In this document: positions 8,747 through 17,678 of the stretch, piece after piece | Layout of the letters: every line of letters begins with the position of its first letter | Numbering within the stretch: the stretch's first letter is position 1 | Translations under genes and position numbers: made by a program | The notes under the pieces: model-generated | Seen by the model: only the letters and a program-made list of their open reading frames with translations | Told to the model about the DNA's origin: nothing | Databases searched by the model: none | Source of the DNA: an uncultured bacterium | GTDB lineage: Bacteria; Cyanobacteriota; Vampirovibrionia; Gastranaerophilales; Gastranaerophilaceae | Length of the DNA stretch: 45,901 bases | Reading direction: 5' to 3' | Assembly: GCA_948433295.1 (NCBI GenBank) | Contig: CAOJDT010000007.1 | Span: 1-45,901, forward strand

Positions 8747-10258
8747 TTAGAAAGTCTTTTTGAACGTTTCAATACTGTCTTTTAATTGTTTTTTGTCCTC
8801 ATCTGAAAGTGCGCTACCGTCGTTAAGGTTATCTGCAAGTTCTTTCAGGGTTGAATTTAAATGAACGAACCAATCTTTTTTGAATCTTGTTATATCCGTA
8901 TTAGGAATATCATCCAATAAGCCTTCGTTTGCTGCATAAAGGATACTTACCTGTTCAGCAACGCTCAAAGGATTATATTGAGGTTGTTTCAAGATTTCGG
9001 TTAACTTTTCTCCGCGCAGAAGTTGATTTTTGGTTGCCTGATCCAAATCTGACGCGAATTGAGCGAACGCTTCAAGTTCTCTGAACTGAGCAAGGTCGAG
9101 TCTTAATTTACCTGCAACCTGTTTGATTGCTTTAGTCTGAGCGGCACCGCCGACACGAGAAACCGAAATCCCCGCGTTAATCGCAGGACGAACGCCCGAG
9201 TTAAACAGGTTAGTTTCCAAAAATATTTGACCGTCGGTAATAGAGATTACGTTAGTCGGAATATACGCAGATACGTCACCTGCTTGAGTTTCAATAATAG
9301 GCAATGCTGTAATACTTCCGCCTCCGAGTTCGTCGTTTAATTTTACCGCACGTTCAAGGAGTCTTGAGTGAAGATAGAAAACATCTCCCGGATACGCTTC
9401 ACGTCCCGGCGGTCTTTTAAGAAGCAAACTCATAGCACGATATGCCTGAGCGTGTTTACTCAAATCATCGTAAACGATTAAAACATCTTTGCCCTGTTCC
9501 ATAAATTCTTCACCTATTGCGACACCTGCAAACGGTGCAATATATTGAAGCGGAGCCGATTCGTTTGCGGTTGCGGATACGATTATCGAATAATCCATTG
9601 CACCGCGTTCTTCAAGTGTTTTTGCAATTTGCGCAACGGTTGATGCTTTTTGTCCGATTGCAACATAAATACATATTACGTCTTTGCCTTTTTGGTTAAT
9701 AATCGTATCAATTGCAATTGCAGTTTTACCTGTTTGTCTGTCGCCGATGATTAATTCACGCTGACCTCTTCCGATTGGCGTAAGCGCATCAATTGCGGTT
9801 AAACCTGTTTGAAGCGGCTGGTGAACCGATTTTCTTGTAACAATACCCGGTGCAACTCTTTCGATAGGACGGGTTTTTGAGTATTCATAATCACCTTTTC
9901 CGTCGAGCGGTTTACCTGTAGGGTCTATAATTCTTCCTATTAAGTTATCCCCAACGGGTACTGAAGCAATTCTGCCGGTGGTTTTTACGGTCATACCTTC
10001 TTTAATGCGTGTATATTCCCCGAGAACTACAACCCCCACGTTATCTTCTTCAAGGTTCATCGTAATTCCGAGAGTGTCGTGTCCGTCGTCAAATACGATA
10101 AGTTCACTTGCCATAACGTTATTAAGTCCGTAAATTCTGGCGATACCGTCACCTACTTCAATTACGGTACCTGTATTTGCAACTTCCGTTGCTGCTTCGT
10201 AATTTTCTATTTTACTTTTAATAATTGCACTTATTTCGTCCGGTTTAATCAGTACCAT
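8747..10258 (-). CDS. atpA: ATP synthase F1 alpha subunit
   Basis: Non-catalytic nucleotide-binding subunit of F1, 503 residues, full length. Walker A GDRQTGKT sits after GRGQRELII, with the Walker B-like [15 protein letters not shown] and the alpha-type arginine-finger region [18 protein letters not shown] at 10258 follows GAGG. Second-last gene of the minus-strand operon, lying between atpH and atpG. Confidence 0.98.
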   Translation of the reverse strand: MVLIKPDEISAIIKSKIENYEAATEVANTGTVIEVGDGIARIYGLNNVMASELIVFDDGHDTLGITMNLEEDNVGVVVLGEYTRIKEGMTVKTTGRIASVPVGDNLIGRIIDPTGKPLDGKGDYEYSKTRPIERVAPGIVTRKSVHQPLQTGLTAIDALTPIGRGQRELIIGDRQTGKTAIAIDTIINQKGKDVICIYVAIGQKASTVAQIAKTLEERGAMDYSIIVSATANESAPLQYIAPFAGVAIGEEFMEQGKDVLIVYDDLSKHAQAYRAMSLLLKRPPGREAYPGDVFYLHSRLLERAVKLNDELGGGSITALPIIETQAGDVSAYIPTNVISITDGQIFLETNLFNSGVRPAINAGISVSRVGGAAQTKAIKQVAGKLRLDLAQFRELEAFAQFASDLDQATKNQLLRGEKLTEILKQPQYNPLSVAEQVSILYAANEGLLDDIPNTDITRFKKDWFVHLNSTLKELADNLNDGSALSDEDKKQLKDSIETFKKTF

Positions 10259-10276
10259 ATTAACCTCTTATCTGTT

Positions 10277-10834
10277 CTACTTTAACATTAAATCTTTTTT
10301 CAATTTCGCCAATCTGTTTCTAATACTCATATCAATCAGGTTGTCGTCAATGTGAATTACCAGACCTGCTATAATATCAGTATCAAGTTCCCATTCAGGC
10401 TGAACGGTTTTATGTAATTTTTCTTCCAGCTTCTTAATTACCTGTAATTTGTCGTTATCCGAAAGTTCTACTGCAGAGACGACTGTTACCGGTTGGATAT
10501 TATGAATTTCATTCAGCTTTTCAATATATGCGCTGTGAATTTGCGGCAATTCTCCAAATCGTTTTTTATCAATAAGAACTTTTAAAAAATTCATCATTGT
10601 TTCACCAATGTCGTTTTTAAAAATTTCACTGACAATATCTTTTTTTATTTCTGATGTAATTGTAGGATTGTTCAGCACCGATTCCAATTCGGGTGAACTG
10701 TTCAGAATCTCTCTGATATTTTCAAAATCCTTGCTTATCTCTTCAAATGTGGCATTTCTGTTTTCTAAAACGCCTACAAGAGCGTTCGCATAATTTTGTG
10801 CTGATAATGAAATATGTTCTTTAGAATTTTTCAT
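10277..10834 (-). CDS. atpH: ATP synthase F1 delta subunit
   Basis: Peripheral-stalk subunit (OSCP homologue) joining F1 to the b/b' stalk. Length 185 is normal. The N-terminal helical part (YANALVGVLENRNATFEEISKD) and the C-terminal conserved segment (IIAGLVIHIDDNLIDMSIRNRLAKL) are clear. The gene lies in the expected place between the b subunit and alpha, with 3 bp to atpF. Confidence 0.93.
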   Translation of the reverse strand: MKNSKEHISLSAQNYANALVGVLENRNATFEEISKDFENIREILNSSPELESVLNNPTITSEIKKDIVSEIFKNDIGETMMNFLKVLIDKKRFGELPQIHSAYIEKLNEIHNIQPVTVVSAVELSDNDKLQVIKKLEEKLHKTVQPEWELDTDIIAGLVIHIDDNLIDMSIRNRLAKLKKDLMLK

Positions 10835-10837
10835 GGT

Positions 10838-11347
10838 TTAGAATTGAATCCTGTCTAATTCTTGTATGCTTTCATCAATATATTTGCTGTGCAAATTTGG
10901 TCTGTCTTTCAGCGTGTGGATAATATGATTTTTGGCAATAGCTAATGCTGCCTGAGCTGCTTTTTCCGTTAATTTTGCCGAAAGGCTTTTTTCTTCCGAA
11001 GAAATTGATTTAGTCGTATTCTCCTGGATAAGAATAATTCGTTTGTCGGTATTTTCTAAAATCGTGTCACAAATACTTTGTGCCGTTTCTTTTGCACCGT
11101 CAAGTTTAATTCTGATTTCGGCGTCGATATTTTTTACGGAATCCTTTGCTTTTGCCAAATTTTCGGTTGCCGAAATTTTGTTATTTTTTACGCTTTCTAT
11201 TGAATCAATTATATTCAAGCGCAAATTTTCAAGAACTTCTGAAATATTTATTTTTTTTAGTATTACGCAGAATATTGCAACCATCACTACAAAGTTAAAT
11301 GTATTGCTGGTTACAAATAAATTCCACAAATCAGATAAATTATTCAT
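10838..11347 (-). CDS. atpF: ATP synthase F0 b subunit
   Basis: Peripheral-stalk subunit of 169 residues. One membrane helix near residues 17-32 (FNFVVMVAIFCVILKK), followed by a long charged helical region rich in Lys, Glu and Ala. Paired with a distinct b' gene immediately upstream, as in Cyanobacteria and phototrophic Proteobacteria, where b and b' form a heterodimer. Assignment as b rather than b' rests on gene order. Confidence 0.88.
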   Translation of the reverse strand: MNNLSDLWNLFVTSNTFNFVVMVAIFCVILKKINISEVLENLRLNIIDSIESVKNNKISATENLAKAKDSVKNIDAEIRIKLDGAKETAQSICDTILENTDKRIILIQENTTKSISSEEKSLSAKLTEKAAQAALAIAKNHIIHTLKDRPNLHSKYIDESIQELDRIQF

Positions 11348-11348
11348 T

Positions 11349-11819
11349 TTAATTTATTACCTTATTTACCAGTTCATTGTCAATATTATCTATTGACGTG
11401 TATTCCCCGAGAATTTTTTGAGAAATGTTTTCTGCAAGACTTTTAATATCTCCTTTTAAAAGTTCTTTTGTTTGTTCTGCCTGATTGTTTAGTTCGTTTT
11501 TTGCAGAAAGAATTTCGTTGCTGCTTTGTTTTTTAGCCTCATCAGTCATTTCTTTGGATTTTTTATTAGCATTTTCAACAGAATCACTCACGACTTTTTT
11601 AGCGTCGCGGTCTGCATTAGAAAGTTTTTCTACTCTTTCTGTTTCGATTTTTTCAGCCTGACCGTTAAGTTGTTCTGCTTCTTCGTTAGTTTTGTTGATG
11701 AAATCTTCCCTTTCGGCAACTACTTTTCCTATAGGTTCATAGAGGATTTTGTTCATTATTATTATGAACAAAATAAAACTCATCATTGCGACTAAAAATG
11801 TGGCATTAAATTGCAGCAT
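11349..11819 (-). CDS. atpF2: ATP synthase F0 b' subunit
   Basis: Second stalk subunit (156 residues). It begins MLQFNATFLVAMMSFILF, resembling cyanobacterial b' (F-D-A-T then a hydrophobic helix), and continues NKILYEPIGKVVAEREDFI, the conserved b/b' exit from the membrane. The rest is a long polar helix. It lies between c and b; the b gene starts one base after this gene ends. The presence of separate b and b' genes is a lineage clue. Confidence 0.9.
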   Translation of the reverse strand: MLQFNATFLVAMMSFILFIIIMNKILYEPIGKVVAEREDFINKTNEEAEQLNGQAEKIETERVEKLSNADRDAKKVVSDSVENANKKSKEMTDEAKKQSSNEILSAKNELNNQAEQTKELLKGDIKSLAENISQKILGEYTSIDNIDNELVNKVIN

Positions 11820-11839
11820 AATCTTGATTCTCCGCCAAA

Positions 11840-12091
11840 TTATTTAACAAATATCAACAACAATGCTACTAACAATGCGTAAATAGCGGTTGCTTCCGCA
11901 AGACCTGCACCGATAATGAAGTTTTTGAACGCTTCATCTTTCATTTCAGGTTGTCTTGCAATAGCTTCAAGCACACCTTTTGTTGCAATACCAAGTCCTA
12001 AGCCTCCGCCGATTGCACCAAAACCGATAGCGATACCTGCACCGAGTTTTGCTAAATCTAAAGATGCTGTTGCGATTTGTTCAATTGCCAT
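11840..12091 (-). CDS. atpE: ATP synthase F0 c subunit
   Basis: Rotor-ring proteolipid, 83 residues, two membrane helices with the ARQPE loop at 45-49. The ion carrier is Glu66 in LAEATAIY. In the Ilyobacter-type Na+ ring the corresponding positions need a Gln in helix 1 and a Ser directly after the Glu; here these are Leu33 and Ala67, so a H+-type ring is more likely. This matters because a Na+-pumping decarboxylase is encoded nearby. Confidence 0.96.
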   Translation of the reverse strand: MAIEQIATASLDLAKLGAGIAIGFGAIGGGLGLGIATKGVLEAIARQPEMKDEAFKNFIIGAGLAEATAIYALLVALLLIFVK

Positions 12092-12115
12092 AATTTTTCT
12101 CCTTTTAATTATCTG

Positions 12116-12814
12116 TTATTCTGATTTTTCTTCATTAATTGCCATTGATATATAGGTTGTTGAAAGCAGCGTAAACACAAGAGCTTGTATTAACGCAACA
12201 AATATTTCAAAGAACATGAACGGAAGCGGTGCAATGTATGCAACGATTCCGACCATTGTAAACACCAAAACTTCTCCGGCAAAAATGTTTGCAAAAAGTC
12301 GCAGTGCCAGTGAAAAAGGTCTTACAAAAAGTTCCAGAGTATCGACAAGCGTAATAATAATACCGTCTACGCCACCGCCATGGAAAAAGAAATGGAATCC
12401 TTTTTTCTTCACTCCGTAATAAATATAATATAGCGAAACAACGATTGCCATTGCCGCAGTCATGTTAATATCGTTATTCGGGGAGGCAAATTCACCGGTA
12501 TGCAGGTGAATCAAGTGCCACGGAAGCTGACCCACAAGGTTTGCCGTTAAAATAAACATAAATAAAGTTAAAATCAAAGGCAAATGTCTTTGAGCCTCGG
12601 TTTTTCCCATGCTTGATTCCGTAATTTGGGTGAAATATTTAATAATACCTTCATTAATTAATTGTAATTTGCCCGGTATTATTGAAGTTTTTCTGGTTGA
12701 AACAAATGCAAGAATTATTAAAAGCAGCATTGAAAGCCACATGGTTATCAATGTATCCATGTTAAGAGAAACACTGTGTCCTGCAAGATTTAATGTATAA
12801 ATCCAATGCTCCAT
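12116..12814 (-). CDS. atpB: ATP synthase F0 a subunit
   Basis: Stator channel subunit, 232 residues with five to six hydrophobic segments. The essential arginine is in the conserved helix RPFSLALRLFANIFAGEV, and the C-terminal helix LIQALVFTLLSTTYISMA is typical. It is the first gene of the operon. No atpI precedes it; upstream, beyond 113 bp, lies divergent birA, so the operon promoter should be in 12815-12927. Confidence 0.96.
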   Translation of the reverse strand: MEHWIYTLNLAGHSVSLNMDTLITMWLSMLLLIILAFVSTRKTSIIPGKLQLINEGIIKYFTQITESSMGKTEAQRHLPLILTLFMFILTANLVGQLPWHLIHLHTGEFASPNNDINMTAAMAIVVSLYYIYYGVKKKGFHFFFHGGGVDGIIITLVDTLELFVRPFSLALRLFANIFAGEVLVFTMVGIVAYIAPLPFMFFEIFVALIQALVFTLLSTTYISMAINEEKSE

Positions 12815-12927
12815 ATTATTTTCCTCTCCCTTTTCAAAATTTATTTTAACTCGTAAAAAAAAAATCGCAAATTTTTTTTGTTTGCGTTAGAATTGTTATA
12901 TATGAAAAATTAATTTAGAGGGGAGCA

Positions 12928-13647
12928 ATGGAAACGATTAGCCTGAAAAAGGTTAAATCTACTAACTTATACGCGAAAGAACATCTTGCGGAATTGTCCG
13001 ACAAGTCTGTTGTGCATGCTGTTCGCCAGGATGAGGGAAGAGGTCGTCTTCAGCGTAAATGGGTAGATTTGGGCGAGGGTAATCTTTTCATGTCTTTTGT
13101 TTTGAAACCTTCTGATTCTTTTGATGAAATTTATTCAAATCTTACACAATATCTTTCGGTTAAACTTTGCAAAATCCTCGAAACTTACGGTCTTGAACCG
13201 CAAATAAAATGGCCGAACGATGTATTGATTCACGGTAAAAAAATTGCGGGGATTCTCTCCGAAACTGTCATGCAGGGAGCCAATTTTAAAGGGCTTGTTC
13301 TCGGCATAGGAGTGAATCTTAATGCAACGGAAGATTCCGTGAAAGAAATAATCGACAAAGATGTTACGGCTCTTAATCTTGAAATCGGCAATGCTGTTGA
13401 CAGTGAAAGTTTCAGAACCGCGTTATGCGAAGAATTTTTTAAAGATTATGATGAATTTTTGGAAAAAGGTTTTGAATTTATAAAATCCGATTATATTAAT
13501 AAAGCATGTTTCTTGGATAAAGAAGTTTGCGTAAAAGTTTTTGATAAAGAAAGAAAAGGTGTCGCAAAATCAGTTACGGATAAAGGCGAACTTGTTCTTT
13601 CAGAAAATAATGAAGATTTCGTACTTACAATAGGAGATATATTATGA
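12928..13647 (+). CDS. birA: Biotin--[acetyl-CoA-carboxylase] ligase, short form without HTH
   Basis: Joins biotin to the conserved lysine of biotin carrier domains through biotinyl-5'-AMP. The 239-residue protein has the catalytic GRGRLQRKW motif, KWPNDVLIHGKKIAGIL, and the small C-terminal domain. It lacks the N-terminal DNA-binding domain of E. coli BirA, so it is a ligase only. Strong ribosome site GGGGAG upstream of ATG 12928. The stop overlaps the oadG start (ATGA), placing the ligase in the same operon as its likely substrate, the biotin domain of OadA. Confidence 0.95.
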   Translation: METISLKKVKSTNLYAKEHLAELSDKSVVHAVRQDEGRGRLQRKWVDLGEGNLFMSFVLKPSDSFDEIYSNLTQYLSVKLCKILETYGLEPQIKWPNDVLIHGKKIAGILSETVMQGANFKGLVLGIGVNLNATEDSVKEIIDKDVTALNLEIGNAVDSESFRTALCEEFFKDYDEFLEKGFEFIKSDYINKACFLDKEVCVKVFDKERKGVAKSVTDKGELVLSENNEDFVLTIGDIL

Positions 13648-13889
13648 TGGAACAATTTACTCTACATTTACAGGAAGGGTTAGTGCTGCTTGGCATTGGT
13701 ATGGCTGTAGTATTATCTTTTCTTTGTATTCTTGTGTTTTCAATGGGAGCTATGTCGGCTTTCGTGAAATGGATTAACAAATTCTTCCCTGAAGAAGTGG
13801 AAGTTGTTGAGAAAAAAGGCGCTAAGAAAAACGTGTCCGAAGACGAAGCTATTGCGATTGCAATCGCTGTTGCAAGAGCGCAGGGATAA
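13644..13889 (+). CDS. oadG: Oxaloacetate decarboxylase gamma chain (OadG-like)
   Basis: Small single-pass membrane subunit that joins the alpha and beta chains of the Na+ pump. 81 residues, one N-terminal helix near 12-35 (EGLVLLGIGMAVVLSFLCILVF), then a charged linker and a C-terminal Ala-rich helix (DEAIAIAIAVARA) typical of OadG/MmdD. Recognition rests on shape plus context between birA and oadA-oadB. A second ATG three bases downstream is possible. Confidence 0.88.
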   Translation: MMEQFTLHLQEGLVLLGIGMAVVLSFLCILVFSMGAMSAFVKWINKFFPEEVEVVEKKGAKKNVSEDEAIAIAIAVARAQG

Positions 13890-13956
13890 TTTTTACAAAC
13901 TCCGCCATGACGGCGCAGTTATTAAAAAAGTAATTAGTTACGAAAGGATATAAATT

Positions 13957-15747
13957 ATGGGAAAAAAACTTATTAAAGTTATGGATACCTCTTTCAGAGA
14001 CGGTTTCCAATCAGTTTACGGGGCAAGAGTATTTGTCGATGACTTTATTCCTGCTTTGCAATCTGCTGTTAATGCAGGTTTGAAACACTTTGAAGTTGCA
14101 GGCGGTGCACGTTTCCAATCACCTATTTTCTACTGCAACGAAAATGCATTTGAAACAATGGATAAAATCAGAGCCGCTGTCGGTCCTGACATTAACCTTC
14201 AATCACTCGCAAGAGGCGTAAACGTTGTAGGTCTTGATTCTCAACCTAGAGATATCATCAACCTTCACGCAAAAATGTTCAAAAAACACGGCGTTACTAC
14301 AGTTAGAAACTTTGACGCTTTAAACGATGTTAACAACTTAATTTACTCAGGTCAATGTATCAGAGATAACGGTTTGAAACACGAAGTTACAATCACAATG
14401 ATGGAACTTCCTATCGGTTGTCAGGGCGCTCATGACGTTGACTTCTACGAAAGAGTATTAAGAAATATTCTCGATGCTGGAATTCCGTTTGACAGCTTAG
14501 CATTCAAAGATGCTTCAGGTACTTCAAACCCTAGAAAAGTTTACGAAACCGTTAAACGTACAAGAGAAATCCTCGGTCCTGATGCTCATATCAGATTCCA
14601 CTCTCACGAAACCGCAGGTACAGGTCTTGCTGCTTACCTCGCTGCTCTTGACGGTGGTGCTGACGGTATCGACCTTTCTATGAAACCTGTTTCAGGCGGA
14701 ACCGCTCAACCTGATATCGTTTCTATGTGGCATGCTCTTAAAGGCACCGAATACGATTTGGGTCTTGACGTTGAAAAAATCCTTGAAACAGAAGAAATCT
14801 TCAAAGAATGTATGAAAGATTACTTCCTTCCACCGGAAGCATTGGCAGTTAACCCTATGATTATTCAATCACCACTTCCGGGCGGAGCTTTGACTGCTAA
14901 TACTCAAATGCTTCGTGACAACAACCTGATGGATAAATATCCTGAAGTCGTTGCAGCTATGAAAGAAGTTGTTGAAAAAGGCGGTTTCGGTACTTCTGTA
15001 ACTCCTGTTTCACAATTCTATTTCCAACAAGCATTCAATAACGTAATGTTCGGACCTTGGAAAAAAATTGCGGAAGGTTACGGAAAAATGGTTCTCGGTT
15101 ACTTCGGTAAAACACCTTGCGAACCTGATGGTGAAGTAGTAAGAATCGCTGCTGAACAGTTGAACTTACAGCCTACAACCGAAAAAGTAGTTGATATTAA
15201 CGATAAAGATGAAACAAAAGGTATCGCAGCAGCTACAAAACGTCTTGAAGATGCAGGACTCCCTGTTAACGACGAAAACATTTTCATCTCCGCAGCTTGT
15301 AAAGAAAAAGGTATTTTATTCCTTGAAGGTAAAGCTACAATCGGCGTAAGAAAATGTGAAAAAGGTGAAAAAGAACCTAAAGTTGATGAAGCTAACAACG
15401 GTTACACCGTTACTGTTAACGGTAAAAAATATGCCGTTGCTCTTGAAGGTAAAAAAGCTACCGTCAACGGCAAACTTTACGATATCGACGTTAAAGCGGG
15501 TATTGAAGCAAATACTAACGCAGGAAGCGGAGAAGGTACTCCTGTTAAAGCCGCACTTCCGGGCAACGTATTGAAAGTTCTCGTTTCTAACGGTGACAGC
15601 ATTTCAGAAGGCGATGTAATCGCAGTTGTTGAAGCTATGAAAATGGAAACTGAAATTAAATCACCTGTAACAGGTACGGTTCAATCAGTTGAAATCGAAG
15701 TTGGAAGTAAAGTTAAAACAGGTGACGTACTCGTTACTATCGGCTAG
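13957..15747 (+). CDS. oadA: Oxaloacetate decarboxylase alpha chain with C-terminal biotin carrier domain
   Basis: Carboxyltransferase subunit that moves CO2 from oxaloacetate to biotin, leaving pyruvate. The N-terminal HMGL-like barrel has the RDGFQS motif (residues 14-19), carbamylation lysine Lys184 in AFKDASG, and metal-binding HSH (215-217). A PYC/OadA domain follows, then a biotinyl domain with EAMKMETE, where Lys562 is the biotinylated residue, 34 residues from the C-terminus. 596 residues is the usual length. The RDGFQSVYGARV form resembles the proteins called PycB or 'biotin attachment protein' in Campylobacterota; the presence of OadG and OadB argues for a Na+ pump. AAGGA ribosome site upstream. 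Confidence 0.93.
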   Translation: MGKKLIKVMDTSFRDGFQSVYGARVFVDDFIPALQSAVNAGLKHFEVAGGARFQSPIFYCNENAFETMDKIRAAVGPDINLQSLARGVNVVGLDSQPRDIINLHAKMFKKHGVTTVRNFDALNDVNNLIYSGQCIRDNGLKHEVTITMMELPIGCQGAHDVDFYERVLRNILDAGIPFDSLAFKDASGTSNPRKVYETVKRTREILGPDAHIRFHSHETAGTGLAAYLAALDGGADGIDLSMKPVSGGTAQPDIVSMWHALKGTEYDLGLDVEKILETEEIFKECMKDYFLPPEALAVNPMIIQSPLPGGALTANTQMLRDNNLMDKYPEVVAAMKEVVEKGGFGTSVTPVSQFYFQQAFNNVMFGPWKKIAEGYGKMVLGYFGKTPCEPDGEVVRIAAEQLNLQPTTEKVVDINDKDETKGIAAATKRLEDAGLPVNDENIFISAACKEKGILFLEGKATIGVRKCEKGEKEPKVDEANNGYTVTVNGKKYAVALEGKKATVNGKLYDIDVKAGIEANTNAGSGEGTPVKAALPGNVLKVLVSNGDSISEGDVIAVVEAMKMETEIKSPVTGTVQSVEIEVGSKVKTGDVLVTIG

Positions 15748-15775
15748 GTAAACATAATTTGAAAAGGATAGAAAA

Positions 15776-16951
15776 ATGAATTTACAAGAAAGTTTAATGA
15801 AATTATGGGAATCTACCGGTATCGCTAACTTTGTACAACCGGTTGACCCTTCTATCACAAGCGGATTTGAGCAATTCTTGCATCAATTCGGTTCTCCGAT
15901 TATGCTTGTAATTTGCTGTTTCCTTTTGTGGTTAGGTATAAAAAAACAATATGAACCGCTTCTTCTGGTTCCTATCGCATTCGGCGGATTGTTGTCAAAC
16001 ATTCCTGTTGCTGATATTGCGGGTCCTCACGGATTTTTGGGAATTATCTACGAAGCAGGTATTCATCAGGGCTTGTTCCCGTTGATAATATTCATGGGCG
16101 TTGGTGCTATGACAGACTTCGGTCCGTTAATTGCTAACCCTAAAACCGCACTTCTTGGAGGTGCTGCTCAGTTCGGTATCTTTGGAGCATTGCTTCTTGC
16201 ACTTTGCTGTTTCGGATTTACACTTCCGCAATCAGGTGCAATCGGTATCATCGGTGGTGCTGACGGTCCGACTTCAATTTACGTAACTTCAAAACTTGCT
16301 CCGGAATTACTCGGTGCAATCGCAGTTGCGGCTTATTCTTATATGGCATTGGTTCCAGTAATTCAACCGCCAATTATGAGATTATTGACTTCAAAAGAAG
16401 AACGTAAAATTGAAATGAAACAGTTGAGAGAAGTTACAAAACGTGAAAAAATCGTTTTCCCTCTCGTTGTACTGGGTCTTTGCATAATCTTCTTACCTGA
16501 TGCATGCCCTCTTATCGGTGCACTTACTTTCGGTAACTTATGTAAAGAATGCGGAGTTGTTGACAGACTTTCAGATACAATGCAGAATGCGTTAATCAAT
16601 ATCGTAACAATTTTCCTCGGTTTATCTGTAGGTTCAAAATTGTCTGCTGATCAGTTCTTGACAACTCAAACATTATTCATTTTGATTTTGGGTATCATAG
16701 CATTCTCATTTGCAACAGGTGCAGGTGTTTTATGTGCTAAGCTTATGAACGTATTCTCAAAAGAAAAAATCAATCCGCTTATCGGTGCGGCAGGTGTTTC
16801 TGCAGTTCCGATGGCAGCCCGTGTTGCTAACAAAGTAGGTTTAGAGGAAAATCCTCAAAACTTCCTTCTTATGCACGCAATGGGACCGAACGTTGCAGGT
16901 GTAATCGGTTCTGGTGTAGCGGCAGGTATCCTGCTTGCACTTTGCCAGTAA
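15776..16951 (+). CDS. oadB: Na+-transporting decarboxylase beta chain
   Basis: Membrane subunit that decarboxylates carboxybiotin and exports Na+. 391 residues, about nine hydrophobic segments. The signature [20 protein letters not shown], which contains the essential Asp, and [17 protein letters not shown] are both present. The length fits the GcdB/MmdB/OadB family. It ends the operon, and a strong bidirectional terminator follows. Together with OadA and OadG it couples fermentation of oxaloacetate to a sodium gradient. Confidence 0.96.
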   Translation: MNLQESLMKLWESTGIANFVQPVDPSITSGFEQFLHQFGSPIMLVICCFLLWLGIKKQYEPLLLVPIAFGGLLSNIPVADIAGPHGFLGIIYEAGIHQGLFPLIIFMGVGAMTDFGPLIANPKTALLGGAAQFGIFGALLLALCCFGFTLPQSGAIGIIGGADGPTSIYVTSKLAPELLGAIAVAAYSYMALVPVIQPPIMRLLTSKEERKIEMKQLREVTKREKIVFPLVVLGLCIIFLPDACPLIGALTFGNLCKECGVVDRLSDTMQNALINIVTIFLGLSVGSKLSADQFLTTQTLFILILGIIAFSFATGAGVLCAKLMNVFSKEKINPLIGAAGVSAVPMAARVANKVGLEENPQNFLLMHAMGPNVAGVIGSGVAAGILLALCQ

Positions 16952-16965
16952 GATTTGTAATAATT

Positions 16966-17000
16966 AAAAAAAAGACCGTCGGAAAGACGGTCTTTTTTTT
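16966..17000. terminator. Bidirectional rho-independent terminator
   Basis: Stem GACCGTC (16974-16980), loop GGAAA, stem GACGGTC (16986-16992), followed by eight T and preceded by eight A, so it can end both oadB (plus) and the convergent gene at 16999 (minus), whose stop codon lies in the T run. Confidence 0.93.
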
Positions 17001-17367
17001 ATGGTCTTTTGCTTTTTGGGACACGTTTTAATTCAAGCTCGTTTCCCAGATTTCTTTTTGCAACATAGACGATATCGTTGTGATAATCCTTAGGTAAATG
17101 ATTTAATTTATCAATATACTGTTTTAATTCAGGAAAAGATTCAATAATATAGTTGCGTAATTCAGTGAGATATTTATTTAGCAACTTGTCATTTCTTATC
17201 ATTTCATAAAAGTCACGTTTTAAAGGTTTATATATGTCGTGAATGAGGTTTAATTCTTCGCTTCGTCTGGCAAGCGGAGGTTCACAGGCGCAATTCATTA
17301 ATAATTTTATCGGATATTTTTCGCGAAATGCGATATTGCTGTTTGTGTTTCTGGTATTAATTTGCAT
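16999..17367 (-). CDS. Hypothetical protein with N-terminal IAFRE tag (122 aa)
   Basis: Not recognised. Starts MQINTRNTNSNIAFREKYP; the IAFRE segment matches the position and shape of the short Phe-containing tag seen at the N-terminus of four other hypothetical proteins in this window. The rest is polar and probably helical, rich in Lys, Tyr and Leu, with no membrane segment. Clear AAGGAG ribosome site. It lies downstream of the small AbrB-like gene on the same strand, so the two may be co-transcribed, but it does not look like a MazF or other known toxin. Confidence 0.75.
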   Translation of the reverse strand: MQINTRNTNSNIAFREKYPIKLLMNCACEPPLARRSEELNLIHDIYKPLKRDFYEMIRNDKLLNKYLTELRNYIIESFPELKQYIDKLNHLPKDYHNDIVYVAKRNLGNELELKRVPKSKRP

Positions 17368-17433
17368 ATATTCTCCTTGTTTTGTTTGTATGAAAACTTG
17401 AAGAAAATATTTTTTGCTAATAAAAATTCCGGA

Positions 17434-17583
17434 TTAACTTTTTACTTTTTTTATTACAATGTAATCTTTTTCCACTGAGAAATCCAATTTATCGGTGACA
17501 GGATTAATTTTTAGTAATTGTAATATCGGAAGCGGAATAATCACGCCCCAGCTGTTCCCGATTTGTATAATTTTTCTAATCAT
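17434..17583 (-). CDS. AbrB/MazE-like small DNA-binding protein (49 aa)
   Basis: Short reverse-strand ORF, ATG 17583 to TAA 17434, with AAGG upstream. It begins MIRKIIQIGNSWGVIIPLPI, continues LQLLKINP and ends IVIKKVKS. The K-x-G-N-S-W-G-V-I-I-P pattern, hydrophobic ILxLLxI and a final KxxxIVI strand are the SpoVT/AbrB (MazE antitoxin) swapped-hairpin fold. Such proteins bind DNA as dimers, often at their own promoter. No recognisable toxin partner is adjacent. It is divergent from a pseudopilin gene across 95 bp that hold two GTTATAAC palindromes, a candidate binding site. Confidence 0.82.
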   Translation of the reverse strand: MIRKIIQIGNSWGVIIPLPILQLLKINPVTDKLDFSVEKDYIVIKKVKS

Positions 17584-17612
17584 ATAACCTTCATGTGTAA
17601 TATTGTAACAAT

Positions 17613-17666
17613 GTTATAACTATAATTGCATATTATTCTATTAATTGGTTATAATAATGTTATAAC
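17613..17666. promoter_or_regulatory. Paired GTTATAAC palindromes, candidate operator
   Basis: The 8-bp palindrome GTTATAAC occurs at 17613-17620 and 17659-17666, each within the repeated AATGTTATAAC, 46 bp apart. They lie between the divergent AbrB-like gene and the pseudopilin gene; the second overlaps the region just upstream of the AGGAGGG ribosome site. The spacing is about four helical turns. Binding by the AbrB-like protein is inference. Confidence 0.45.
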
Positions 17667-17678
17667 AAGGAGGGAACG

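Noticed and set aside
11840-12091. Na+-specific ATP synthase c ring
   Set aside because: The helix-1 Gln and the Ser after the carboxylate, needed in characterised Na+ rings, are Leu33 and Ala67 here.
16999-17583. Toxin-antitoxin pair formed by the AbrB-like protein and the 122-residue neighbour
   Set aside because: The 122-residue protein shows no MazF, PIN or RelE features and carries the N-terminal tag of the hypothetical set; no evidence of toxicity.
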